From NCBI GenBank assembly GCA_014529385.2, contig CM043959.1:12334309-12398308 (forward strand): DNA of 64,000 nt, written 5' to 3'. Source of the stretch: Adiantum capillus-veneris. Lineage: Eukaryota > Streptophyta > Polypodiopsida > Polypodiales > Pteridaceae. A model generated the notes under the pieces. The model saw only the letters and a program-made list of their open reading frames with translations, did no database searches and was not told where the DNA came from. The translations under genes were made by a program, and so were the position numbers. Numbering within the stretch: the stretch's first letter is position 1; each line of letters starts with the position of its first letter. Of this stretch, positions 10,306-21,158 are shown in pieces.

Positions 10306-10869
10306 GGATTATCCGTGAAAGAGAGAGAGCTTGATCTTTGAGGATTTGAGAGAGAGAGAGATAGCTTGAGAGAGGGCTTGAGAGAGAGAGAGGCTTGATT
10401 CCGTTCTTGCTTGAGGCTTGAGCAATGAGAAGTTGAGATAGAGAGCTTGAGAGAGAGGCTTCACCTCTTGGAAGTTGATACCGAGAGAGAGAGTTTGACC
10501 CTTGAGCCTTGAGGGTTAGCCCAAGAGAGAGAGAGGTTGAAACTTGAGAGCTAGAGGCTAGGCCCCTATGGCTTGAGAGTTGAGAGCAAGGGAGAGATGG
10601 CCCCCTTCAAACTTCCTTGATGCTTTGGTGAAGATGGGGGCAGGGGAGATTTATATAGGGCTGTAAATGGCCGTTGGCTGCCCAAAAGTCCCAAACAGCT
10701 ACATTTTTAAAAGTTGAAATCTGCCCGTTGCTGCCGTTCCGGCTCGTTCCAGCCGGTCTGTTCCGATGATGGCATGTCTGTCGGAACGGTAGTCCGTTCT
10801 GATGCGTTCCAGGGAATTTTGACCGGCCGGAACGCCGTTCCGGCGTTCCAAGCCCCCATATTGGCGTTC
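10306..10869 (-). promoter_or_regulatory. hAT copy 1 promoter and purine-rich leader
   Basis: On the minus strand a TATA box (TATATAAA, about 10650-10657) sits some 350 bases upstream of the ATG at 10305. The leader between them is made of GAGAGAG and GCTTGAG runs (plus-strand view). The outer part, 10700-10869, carries GGAACG/CGTTCC repeats close to the terminal inverted repeat. The same arrangement occurs in copy 2 at 18590-19119, which supports its belonging to the element. Confidence 0.65.
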
Positions 10870-10882
10870 CCCGGTAACTCTG

Positions 10883-11386
10883 CTTTCAAGTACCTCATTA
10901 TGGACTTTACAACATTCCAATGTGCTTTGCCAAGATTAGACATAAAGCTGCTCACTACTCCCGCTGAAAAGCAACGTCAGGTGTAGCGGCAACCATAGCA
11001 TACATGAGAAAGCCACAAGTTGAAGCATAATGTACTCCCCTCACAGCATTGGTTGCATCATACTTCTCTTGAAACAAAAACAACAGTTTTTGTTGCCTAT
11101 CTCTCATTATGCGCATGCCCAAAATATGTTCAGTTGATTCCAAATTTTTCATTGCAAGAGCTGAATCCAACTGGTTTTTGAGAGTGTCAAGAGTGCTCTT
11201 GTCACTGGGTGGTTGTCCGCATCTCTTTTGATATATAAACAGTGATCTACGTTCGAACCCATGTTTCAGCATGAAAGTGTCAAACTCTTTGTACCATTGT
11301 CTAGAAGCTTATTTCAGTCCATACAAACTTCTTTTTAGCATGTATACAAATTCTTCCATGCAAGTGATGACAAAACCTTTCGGTTG
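10883..11386 (-). pseudogene. Ty1/copia reverse transcriptase C-terminal half
   Basis: The minus-strand frame shows KRSLYGLK, ASRQWYKEFD, MLKHGFERR, then DTLKNQLDSALAMKNL, HILGMRI and FLMYAMVAATPDVAF, and close to the hAT border HWNVVKSIMRYLK. These are copia RT thumb and connection blocks. The catalytic Y-V-D-D-M box, expected between the SLFIYQKRC region and DTLKNQL, is absent and replaced by a short unrelated stretch. A second small deletion follows FLFQEKYD. Frame breaks and stops are present. Both neighbours, the hAT and the LINE, are younger insertions in the same pol gene. Confidence 0.88.
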
Positions 11387-11819
11387 AAAAGTACCTTCAA
11401 GTGGTCATTGCGGAATAGAAAGAAAACGCGCCCTCGCTGCTGCTGTGATCCTTGCTGCCCCCCCCCCCCCCGTGCTGGCTGCCTCCTCCTGCTGGCTGCC
11501 TCCCTCCCCCCCGCCTGCCCTCAGCCCCCGCTGCCCCCCCTCGCGCTGCCCCTGCCCCTGTCGTTCCGCCCGCCCTCAGCCACCACTGCCGCCGCCCGCT
11601 GCCCTCTCCCCTGCGCCAGCTGCACTACCCTTCCCGCTTGCCGCTGCCCCCCCCCCCCCCCCCTCGGCCCGTTCGCCCGCCCGTTTTGTTCTTTCACCTC
11701 GACAGCTCCCTGCAGTTCGGCCCTTTCGGCACTGGTTCAATTCCTTGGAGCAGTGTTCGGTGCGCCCAATTGCAGCACCCTCCCGTCGCCCTCTTCTTAC
11801 GCCACAGCAGTAGACACAG

Positions 11820-13471
11820 ATGGAGGCTCCAGCTTCGCCACAGAGGGACTCGCCAGAAGCCCCCTCGCCCGACCCCGTTGAGCCCACCATTCAACTTGCT
11901 CTCTCGCCGACAAAGCAAGCGAGCCTTGCCGCTGAGGTAGAGCGATTGCAGGCGACCTCGGTCATCTGCAAGATTCTCGGCACCCGACCTGGTAGAGGAG
12001 AGTTGCGAGACCTTCTCCAGGCCCGCCTTCTCGCAGAGGTGGGCAAGATCTTGGATGTCCGGATTCTCAGACGGGGTTACTATCAGATCGAGTTTGAGAT
12101 CTCCGAGATGGCGTCCAAGGTCATAGCTATGAGTCCACTGGCCATCCGAGCATCACGTGCCCACTTTCGACAGTGGCGACATGGTTTTGACCCGGCTTCG
12201 GATGTTCTAGTAGAGGAGGCAGACATCCCCATCTCAGTCTACTTTCCGGGTTTACGGAGGGAGTACTTACCACTTCTTTCCAGGATTGGTTCCGCCATTG
12301 GGACTGTCCTGGAGACACCTCATATGGCAGCATCAGTAGCTACCAAGGCGGCTGGCATTCCCTCAATTCGAGTTTTGGCCACAGATACCCACACGCTCCC
12401 GAAGGTTATCCTTTTGCCTCGGGTGAGTGGGGGTTGGTTTAGACAGAGTGTGGAGTACTCGGGCCTCCCGAACCAGTGCTTCATTTGCCGACAGATGGGC
12501 CATCTAGCGAAGGCCTGTCCACGGAGGAGGCCGCGACCTGCACCACAGCCTCAGCCCCAGCCTGCCAGGGCTGGCCCGCAGCCACAGTCAGCGGCACAAC
12601 GCACACATGCAAAGCCACCCTCCGAGCCTGAGGCTCCAGCGGAGGAGGGGTGGCAGCAGGCCCGTGGTCGACGACGCCAGGGGCCACAGCGTCAGCCTGG
12701 CACTCAGAGTGGCCCTCAGGTGCCTACTCAGCAGCAGTGGGTTCCCACGAGAAACCGCTTTGGTCCTCTTGAGCAGGAGGAGATCCCTGCGCCAGCCCCC
12801 ACCTCCGCTTCACCCTCGACAGCCTCTGCCCCCCCAGAGCTCCCCCCTTCTTCCTCATCCTCCCCCCCGCCTTCTGCTCCCGTCGCCTCTCCACCTCGCC
12901 CCTCTACCTATGTCGCCCCATCCCGCCCCTCTTCTCCTTCGCTCCCCCAAGCTCCTTCTCCCATGAGGCAGCCTGCTTCAGGGTCCATGCTTTGTTCCTT
13001 GCCGCTAGGGGGATAGAGGCCTTGGACTCAGCAGTTAGTTTCTCCTTCCCCCTCTATGGTAGGGCCGAGACAGAGTGGTCCCTCGACTCAGTGTTGGGAT
13101 GGTTGCATACACAGGTCCTAGAGTTCTGTCACCACATGGGAGAACTTGGAGTTACAGATATACTGCAGACTTTGTGGCCATTGGCCAAGTTTGCGGTGAC
13201 ACCCCCAGACTCAACAGGATGTAGGCACATTGTGGTGTACTTCTTTGCTGATACGCAGTGTTTGCCTTGCTATGTATACATTCATGAGGACTCCTAGACA
13301 GAGGAGGTTGCTTTACGCACGGCTCGCTCTGCTTGGGCTTGGGCTAGGCACTCACTACAGTCACGCCTATCTAGAGGACGCTCGGATGTGGATTACTCCC
13401 CATCCAAGCCAACCTCGAAGATAGCCCGTCTTGCTGCTGCGGCAGCATCTGTTCTCTCTCGCTCCCCATGA
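11820..13471 (+). pseudogene. LINE ORF1: DUF4283-like RNA-binding protein with CCHC knuckle, frameshifted
   Basis: ORF1 proteins coat the LINE RNA. The open frame from ATG at 11820 has an acidic start, a helical stretch at residues 30-60, a DUF4283-like region (about residues 60-210), and one zinc knuckle CFICRQMGHLAKAC (C-x2-C-x4-H-x4-C). Long Pro/Gln/Ser-rich low complexity follows. The frame ends at 13016, but the +2 frame from before 12992 continues with an apparently folded part (SAVSFSFPLYGRAE, then HIVVYFFADTQCLPCYVYIHEDS), broken by one stop at 13295. It ends with TGA at 13469-13471, overlapping the ORF2 start as ATGA. The frame change probably arose in the C-rich stretch. Confidence 0.82.
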
Positions 13472-16400
13472 GGATCGTCTCATGGAACGTGCAGGGACTA
13501 GGTGGACCCTAGTTTCAGCGACAGCGGGGCAGATTGCGTCAGGAGCTTCAGCGTTGCCTTGTGGGAGGAGAGATTGATCTCCTTATGCTTCAGGAGCACC
13601 ATCTGTGTGAGAGCCGCATTCGGCGATGTGGTCAGATTTTGCGTGGACGATATGATACCTTTTGGTTAGTTGCTTTTGGACCTGGAGGCATCAAGGGTGG
13701 GGTATGTATGACTATTGCGGACTCATTGCAGCAGGCCATTGTGGGTAGAGGGATTATTGTGCCAGGCAGGGCTCAGTGGATTACTATGCATGTTCAGGGT
13801 GGCCTTGTGGGTTTCCTGAACATCTATGCGCCCAATGTGGCAAGTGCTCGTGCAGAGTTTTGGTCACAGATTGTTGAGTCTTTGCCGCAGGCCGATCATT
13901 GGTGTATAGGAGGGGACTTCAACATGTTGGAGGACCCTTCTGACAAGATTGGTGGCAGCCATGCTACTGTGCATGGAGTCGAGTTGGCAGCTTGGGAGAG
14001 GTTGTGTGTGACTTTGAGAGTCTCGGATACATGGCAGCACTCTGGTTTTGTGAGGCCCCCAGACAGTCTTGCCTTCTCTTGATCGGACCGCAGAGTGGGA
14101 GGAGTGAATCTATCGCGGATAGATCGCTTCTACACTAGTGATCACTTCAGTGACTTGGGGGGATCAGTGGGCATCCTGGCAGGGACCTCCTTCTCGGACC
14201 ATGCACTAGTGATCCTCACAGTGGCAGATAGGCAGAGGAGTGGGAGCACGATGCTTCGCATCCCAGAGAGGGTCTTGTTGGACTCAGCACTCAGAGAGAG
14301 GGTAGAGGCTCTCTGGACAGAGGGTATGGACAGCCAGGATTCACCTGCAGACAAAGTGGCCTCAGGCCTAGCTCAGCTTAGCCACTTTTTTCTTCAGGAG
14401 TCTCTGGCTCGCCGGGCTACAACGAGAGAGGCGGAGCAGCGTCTCAGACGAGGCATTGCTTCACTACAGAGGATGCAGGAGCAGCATCCAGACAGTCCAT
14501 GGTTGGAGGAGCAGTTACAGCAGGCTCGACAGGAGCTTGCTAGCACAGAGGAGAGGCGTCATGAGTTTGCCTTCCACCGACAGGCATCTCAGTGGACTCA
14601 TGTGGGTGACAGAGTGACTGGTGCTTTTTTTGAGACAGTGGGACCTCGGCACTCGCCTGCCAAGGTCAGTCAGTTGAGGAGGCCCGATGGGTTAGTTGCT
14701 TGTGAGCCCGAGGATATGCGTGCAGTTGCTATTGACTTTTACCGTGAGTTACTGTCAGTTGAGCCCCAGTCAGAGCCGCAGGATGCATGCAGGGAGCAGG
14801 TTTGGGCACAGATGCCATGTCTTGTGACTGAGGAGATGCACCAGAGGCTAGAGATGCCACTCCAGCTGGAGGAGCTGCACACAGCTCTTAGGGCCCTCCC
14901 CCGTGGTAGCTGTCCAAGTGAGGATGGGTTGACTCCCAGTTTTTTCTTAGAGTACTGGGACCTGCTTGGCCCAGATCTCTGTAGTGCTTTTCAGTACATT
15001 TTACACACAGGAGTGATGCCTGACAGCATGAGTGAGGGTCAGATCTACCTCATTCCCAAGGAGGGTGGCTCCTTGGATGAGATTCGACAGTGGCGCCCCA
15101 TCACCATCCTCAACTCAGCCTACAAAATTCTTGCCAAGGCTCTAAGTTTGAGGATTCAACCACTTTTAGAGTGCCTTATACATGGGACTCGCACAGGTTT
15201 TGTCAAGGAACGCAGTATCCTTGACAACATCTTTACTTTCTGGGAGGCTTCTGCCCTGGCACGGCTCCGTGGTGAGGACCTCGTGATTCTTCTTCTCGAT
15301 TTTGAGAAGGCATACGACAGAGTTGACTAGGACTTTCTAGAGGGCACTCTGCGCAGGATGGGCTTCTTAGATGCTTGGATCAGAGGGGTGTCAGCCCTGT
15401 ACAGACAGGCTCACAGTCAGGTGCTTTTGGCAGGCGGTAGAGGTGACCGCTTCATGCTTACTCGCTCAGTCAGACAGGACTGTCCTCTTGCCCCTTTCTC
15501 TTTTTGTTCTATGCGGAGGCGATGAGCAGATTTTTGGTGTCACAGCAGGTTGGTCTACGGGGCTTAGCACTCCCTATTCGGGGAGATGAGCTACTAGACG
15601 CTGAGTTTGCCGATGACTCAGCCTTGTACTTAGATGGCCAGGAGGCCAATCTTCACAGTTGTGAGCAGGCTTTGGAGACCTTCTGTTGTGCATCGGGAGC
15701 ACTGATCAACTGGAGAAAGACAGTGGCTTTCTCGGTTGATAGTGCTCCTGTGCCAGATTGGATGCCAGGAGAGGGTTTCAGGTGGATTCCCCTAGGGACT
15801 GCAGTTCGGTACTTGGGTTGTCAGGTTGGTCTGGACTTGTCTCCCGAGCAACAGATTGCTCCCCTTCTCCTGTCCATCAAGAGAAAGTTGTTACACTGGA
15901 GCTCAGCACGACTTTCTTTGGCTGGTAGAGTAGTAGTTGCCAACCAGGTGTTGTTGGCGACTATGTGGTACATCACTTCCTGCTGGATCTTCTCGAGTTC
16001 TTGTATCAGCCAGGTAGAGAGGCTGATCAGGAACTTCCTTTGGTCAGGACGTGACACTCAGATAGCCCGAGCCAAGGTGGCTTGGCAGGTCATCACGCTT
16101 CCTTGTTCTCAGGGAGGGCTTGGGATCATTGATCCAGCACAGCAGAGCAGAGCCCTTCTTGGGAAGTTCATAGTTCGAGGACTTCTTCCAGGTGAGGAGC
16201 CCTGGAAGGAGTTCTTGCTGCAGAGGCTTCGTGCCAGGGTGCCTCAGTTAGGAGGCCCTGGGCAACCTTCGACCAGATGGATCTTTACAAAGATGCGCAG
16301 AGTTGGTTTGAGCAAGAGACCGGAGGACCGCTTTGCTGTGAGTTTGCTTCGATCTTGGGAGCTCTTACAGCGTGGCCTGGAGCAGAGACAGCCGACGTGC

Positions 16401-17818
16401 ACGGAGGAGCGCCTACGGCAGCCCCTCGTCTTGAACCCCATGGTTAGCACTCAAGAGAGGCCACTTGGTTGGTAGTCGGCCTCATGTTTCCTGGGGTCCC
16501 ATGGCAGCAGGTCCAGTGCGCTCTCTAGGTGACTGGCTAGAGTTCTCAGGTTTGTCAGAGGAGGTGCAAGGTCTCCAGCTACAGAGCATGAGAGGGGTGT
16601 AGAGCATGTGTCACGACATCTCAGAGTCAGTTCCAACTGAGTGGCTTACGCCTCTCGAGCCAATAGCGCCCCGGTGGATGAGAGCCTTCACACGACTGGA
16701 GGTTCTCATTTCAGTCAGGGCCTGCTCAGAGACTGTCCCAGCCCTTTTCTTCGAGCTTCAGGGGGGGGGGGGGGGGGGGGGGGGGGGGCGACTCCAGCGA
16801 GTTGCAGTAGAGGCCCCGCAGGTGGCAGAGTGCTGTTGCCAGAGGATCCGAGTTGTGGGCATCTGTGGGAGGACTTGCGTCATAAACCCTGACCCAACAG
16901 CTCTTGAGACTGGACACTGGAGGCTTTGGGCTTGGGAGTGTTGTCCACTGGCACGAGTGCAGTGGGATCCTGGTGAGTGGCTATGGAGGGACCCCTTCTC
17001 TTCTGCAGACCACCCAGGTGTCCCTTTCTTTTAGTACACGGGTCAGCTTGGACGTCATATACTTACAGCACACAGAGAGGCCCGCCCCGCTGCAGCACGT
17101 CATTGGCAGGAGGAGGGCCTCACAGTCGAGTTCTTGGCAGCCTTTTGGGAGAGGCTGTGGGACTCCAGACAGCCGAGGCGCGTCACCTTGTTTCAGTGTG
17201 GCTGGTCGCACACAGAGCTACAGCAGTAGGGAGCTCGCTAGTGCATAGTGGTCTCTCGGCCGCATGTGCAACCTGTGACCACTTGGTGGAGAGTCAACGT
17301 CACTGTCTTTGGGACTGTCCTTCGGCCCAGCAGGTGTGGCTACGAGTTCTTCGGCTGATGTCTACTCTCTCCACGGCTAGACAGTACACTTTGGGGGCAG
17401 TAGCTTGGTCCACACTCAAGGGCCCGGCACTTCAATTTGAGCTATCTTCCACCAGCAGGATGATAGTGATACAGGGGGAGCGACCTACACTCCAGCCTGC
17501 TACTACAGAGCTTACTCCACAGGAGTGGTGCAGTGAGAGAGAGGAGTGTTGGGAGCTCATCAGTGGCTTGACACTCTGGTTCATCTGGCGAGCCCGCTGT
17601 TTCCGCATCTTAAGGCTCGGCCTGTGCCGCCAGTAGAGACTGTTCGTGACTTTTGGCTCGAGCTGATCCATACTCTCAGAGGACAGCTTAAGGGACTACA
17701 GGGCAGCTCCGACCACATGCGGGAGCGCCACGAGGCCTTCCTTCGACTCTGGCGCCCTTGGCCTTTCTACACCATTGTCCACGGTGTGCTCAGATGGCAC
17801 TACCGTCCACCTGTGTGA
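13468..17818 (+). pseudogene. LINE ORF2: endonuclease, reverse transcriptase and zf-RVT domain, broken
   Basis: The ATG at 13468 opens RIVSWNVQGLGG, the start of an EEP endonuclease that nicks target DNA. LQEHHL, NIYAPN, GGDFNM (about 13908) and SDHALV (about 14195) follow. RT blocks are PKEGGSLDEIRQWRPITILN, GFVKERSILDN, LLLDFEKAYDRVD (15291-15327) and EFADDSALYL (about 15604), with FADD as the catalytic pair of aspartates. The tail has a CATCDHLVESQRHCLWDCP zinc site (about 17258-17316) and a C-terminal helix-rich end at 17818. Stops occur at 13513, 14080-14082 and 15328-15330. Frames shift near 15490, after 16450 and around the G28 run at 16761-16788, which lies inside coding sequence. Confidence 0.92.
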
Positions 17819-17984
17819 CTCTTCCCTCCTCCCATCTCTTGATTTAGCCTCATTGTATATATGCTGTTCTTTTATTGGGAGAGTCTCCCCATCATGTTTG
17901 TTGTAGCCCTCTCTTGCAGAGGTGGTTGTAGCCCTATGGGCAGTTTTCATTAACTAATAGAAGGATCTTTTTCTCGGAAAAAAA

Positions 17985-18415
17985 AAAACCTTTCGGTTGC
18001 TTCATGTACAAGTCTTCTTCGAGATCACCATGCAAGAATGCGTTTGATCCATCTCCAATTCCAAAATAGCAACGAGAGCAAAAAGAACGCAAAGGGTGGT
18101 CATTTTCACAACAGGAGAAAACACCTCCTGAAAATCAATGCCTACCTTCTGCGCATATCCTTTGGCAACAAGCCTAGCTTTGTACTTGAATTTCTCATTA
18201 ACAGTGTTGATTTTTTACACCCACTTGTTAGGAATGGTTTTCCTACCTCTGGGTAACTTAACCAAATCCCAAGTATTATTGGCATGCAGTGCCTTGATTT
18301 CTTCCTGCATAGCCAGCTCCCACTTGCTCTTAGAATCACATGACATGGCCTCTCTAACAAACTACTAACGTGTCAAAGCCTAAAGAAGGGAGCCAACTTA
18401 CATATGCCGGCCGAG
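17985..18415 (-). pseudogene. Ty1/copia reverse transcriptase N-terminal half
   Basis: On the minus strand: EAMSCDSKSKWELAMQEEI, NTWDLVKLPRGRK, NKWV followed by a stop where tyrosine is usual, [24 protein letters not shown] and the start of the [11 protein letters not shown] block, which is frame-damaged near 18035. These are the canonical first copia RT boxes. The stretch meets the C-terminal half beyond the LINE at 11386. Upstream of about 18360 two stops end the frame and I cannot follow the integrase side. Confidence 0.9.
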
Positions 18416-18589
18416 GCGCCTAAACCCTAAGAAGAACGAGTAGCAGAAGAAGAAGTCCTACCAACTTATGGGGACCCCGTCCGATGGGGCCCCAGTGACA
18501 TAAAGGGATTAAAATAAAGCAGGACCCGCACACACGCAAAAACTGATGACCTGGCAGATTTCCGAAAATTGCACTGGCATGATGACGTG
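18416..18589. other. Short unassigned segment between copia and hAT copy 2
   Basis: No coding motif is visible. The phrases GACCTGGCAGAT and GACGTGGCAGGT flank about 30 bases just before the hAT homology begins. I cannot tell whether this is host DNA or the eroded end of an element. Confidence 0.4.
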
Positions 18590-18764
18590 GCAGGTCAAAA
18601 TTCACTGGAACGCATCGGAACGGACTACCGTTCCGACAGACATGCCATCACCGGAACGGACCGGCTCGAACGAGCCGGAACGACAGCAACGGGCAGAAAC
18701 GGGCAGATTTCAACTTTTAAAAATGTAGCTGTTTGGGACTTTTGGGCAGCCAACGGCCATTTAC

Positions 18765-19119
18765 AGCCCTATATAAATCTCCCCTTCCCCCATCTTCACC
18801 AAAGCATCAAGGAAGTTTGAAGGGGGCCATCTCTCCCTTGCTCTCAACTCTCAAGCAATAGGGGCCTAGCCTCTAGCTCTCAAGTTTCAACCTCTCTCTC
18901 TCTTGGGCTAACCCTCAAGGCTCAAGGGTCAAACTCTCTCTCTCGGTCTCAACTTCCAAGAGGTGAAGCCTCTCTCTCAAGCTCTCTATCTCAACTTCTC
19001 ATTGCTCAAGCCTCAAGCAAGAACGGAATCAAGCCTCTCTCTCTCTCAAGCCCTCTCTCAAGCTATCTCTCTCTCTCTCAAATCCTCAAAGATCAAGCTC
19101 TCTCTTTCACGGATAATCC
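18765..19119 (+). promoter_or_regulatory. hAT copy 2 TATA box and pyrimidine-rich leader
   Basis: TATATAAA at 18770-18777 lies about 345 bases before the ATG at 19120. The leader consists of CTCTCTC and CTCAAGC runs. It is the same as in copy 1, which suggests the leader is part of the family. Confidence 0.65.
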
Positions 19120-21158
19120 ATGGCTTCTTCTTCTCGTACAACCCCCTCCGTTCATGCGGGCAACACTCAAAAGGAATAGTCGTGGTGGGATGAAGTGACC
19201 TCGGAGGGCACCTTGTCGGCGGCGGGAGGTTCTCGTGCATGGGCATGCAAGCTATGCTCTTACACGCGGAAAGGGGGCCATGACAAAGTGAGGGCACACT
19301 TTCTTCGAGTGTCGGGACATGAGGTGAGATTTTGCTCCAACCTAACCATCGAGAAGAGGAAGGACCTCGAGGAAAAGGATCGGCAATTCAACCACAAAGC
19401 CAAGCCCGCACGCAAAGGTATTGATCCAAAGACCCTCATTTTCCCTTCTTCCTCTCTACCCGGTGTAGGTGTCGGTGCATCTTCACAAGGTCCAAAATGT
19501 CGCCAAAGGACCCTTGCCACCTCTTGGGACCCAAAGAAGAAGGAAGAGGTGGATGCGGCCGTGGCTCGACTCTTCTATCACGACCATATCCCATTTGTCG
19601 CGGCGAAGTATGTTCATTGTTTTATGATTTATCAATCTTCTCTCTCATTTCTTCCGTTATCGTCGGTTCCACCTTTTTGATACTAACCTCTTCTATGTTT
19701 GATCGAAATAGGTCGGAGCATTGGAAAGTCATGGTGCAACGGATAGGAGAGTATGGCACCGGCTATGTGCCGCCATCTTCAGAGGCTCTCCGGACCACTT
19801 TGCTCGATCGAGAGAAGGCTATCGTGGAACAAGCAACCCTCAATATTCAGCGTCTTTGGGCAAAGCATGGCGTTTCCCTCATTGCCGACGGGTGGAGCGA
19901 TACAAAAAAGAGATCTATCCATGGTCTCGTCGCATACTCGAGTGGAGAGATGTACTTAGTGCACTCTCATGATGCCACCGAGAGTGGCAAGTCCGCCGAT
20001 GTCCTCTCTGCAGAGTGGACAGCGGCCATAGAAACCATCGGTGAGCAACACGTGGTGGCCTTTGTCACAGATGGGGAGGCATCAAATAGGGCAGCAACAG
20101 CTATTATAGAGGGCCACTATCCGCATGTGACAGTGTGCTTCTGCATGGCACACTGCTTGAACAACCTTCTAAAAGACATCGACAAGCTAGACTGGATCGC
20201 TCCAGTCATTGCTGATGCAGTGAAGATTGTTACTTTCATCAACAATCACAACTTGGTTCGGAGTGAGTACCTCAAGAGGTCGGGCGAGAAAGTGCTTCTA
20301 AAGTATTCAGACACCCGCTTCGCATTCAACTTTCTTCTTGTACACAGGCTGTCTGAATGTCAAAATGCGGTCCGACAAGTCTTCATCAGTGATGAGTTCA
20401 CCACCTCCCCCTATGCAAAGACAGTTGCAGGGATTTTGTGCAAGGATAAGGCAGAGGATCTTGAGTTCTGGAAGGAGCTCAAGAGTCTAGATGCACAGGT
20501 AAAACCGGTGGTTCATTTGCTTCGAGTTCTGGATGGCATGGATCCTTGCATTGCCAAGATTTATGAGGCAATGGACCGCATGATTGAGCAGCTTGCACAG
20601 CTTGAGCCGAACGCAGAGCGGTATGAGGAGATCCATGCGCTTTGCAGCTCAAGGTGGAATTCATATGCCTCTCCTTTACACGGGGCAACGTACATGGTGG
20701 ATCCGGAGTTCCAAGGTGCAGGGCAAGAGACAGATAGGGAAGTCATGAACCAATTTACAGAGATGTTAAACAAGATGGTTCTAGACAGAGATGGTCGACG
20801 CATTGTCAGAGATCAGTTGAGACAGTACAGAGAGATGCGGGGGTCATTTGGCAGTCCAAATGCTCAGATTGATCGCAGGAAGATAGGTTCAGTGCTATGG
20901 TGGGAGGACTATGGCTACGATGGCCCTGAGCTTCAGAGATTGGCGATCCGTATTTTCAGCCAGTCAGTTAGTACCTCATGCTTGGAGCAATTGTGGAGTA
21001 CCTTTAGCCACATTGCTTCCAAGAAGAGGAATCTGCTTGGAGTGGAGAAGGCTAAAGATCTTGTCTTCATCAGCGCAAATTTGAAAATGCTTTGCAAGAG
21101 TACAGACAAACAGACAGATCCTTTTACACAGTGGGAGATGGAGCAAGAGGCTCCTTAG
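19120..21158 (+). pseudogene. hAT transposase, nonsense mutation in exon 1
   Basis: Exon 1 is 19120-19607, the intron 19608-19711 (GT...AG, branch site TACTAAC at 19681-19687), and exon 2 is 19712-21158. The spliced frame is about 644 codons. The BED finger lies at about residues 22-60, candidate catalytic aspartates near residues 221 (IADGWSD) and 282 (FVTDG), CMAHCLN near 306-312, and the C-terminal dimerisation block after about residue 570 (SVSTSCLEQLWSTFSHIAS). The codon after QKE is TAG where copy 1 has TGG, so the only inactivating change I see is a G to A nonsense at about codon 20. Downstream of TAG 21156-21158 the frame stays open for about 50 acidic codons, to TGA at 21309-21311. 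A start after the early stop would remove part of the BED finger. Confidence 0.92.

Larger units (their letters stand above)
7570..10882 (-). mobile_element. hAT DNA transposon copy 1, both ends present
   Basis: The element is 3.3 kb long. The left end starts CAGAGTTACCCGGAACGC and the right end, read inward on the minus strand, starts CAGAGTTACCGGGGAACGCC. Both fit the CA-G start of hAT terminal repeats. Just inside both ends lie many copies of GGAACG-like motifs, which may be sub-terminal transposase-binding sites. The 8-bp target duplication flanks it. Removing the element and one duplication copy joins the copia pol frame without a shift. It encodes one transposase with one intron, in minus orientation. 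It is inactive as an autonomous copy because of a frameshift, but its ends could still be mobilised. Confidence 0.93.
11387..17984 (+). mobile_element. Full-length-looking LINE with poly(A) tail, inserted in copia RT
   Basis: The 15-base duplication AAAACCTTTCGGTTG lies at 11372-11386 and at 17985-17999, and a run of A ends the element. The order is a GC-rich 5' region with C runs (11458-11471, 11647-11664) and Pro-coding low complexity (11387-11819), ORF1, ORF2 and a 160-base 3' tail. Removing it rejoins two pieces of copia RT around the PKG codons. It is a non-LTR retrotransposon of the plant type, with an apurinic-like endonuclease, an RT with FADD, and a C-terminal zinc domain. Several stops and frameshifts make it inactive. 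Confidence 0.93.

Noticed and set aside
11384-11940. Long proline-rich open frames (122-165 codons)
   Set aside because: They overlap each other in all frames and come from the GC-rich LINE 5' region with C runs. No domain is visible.
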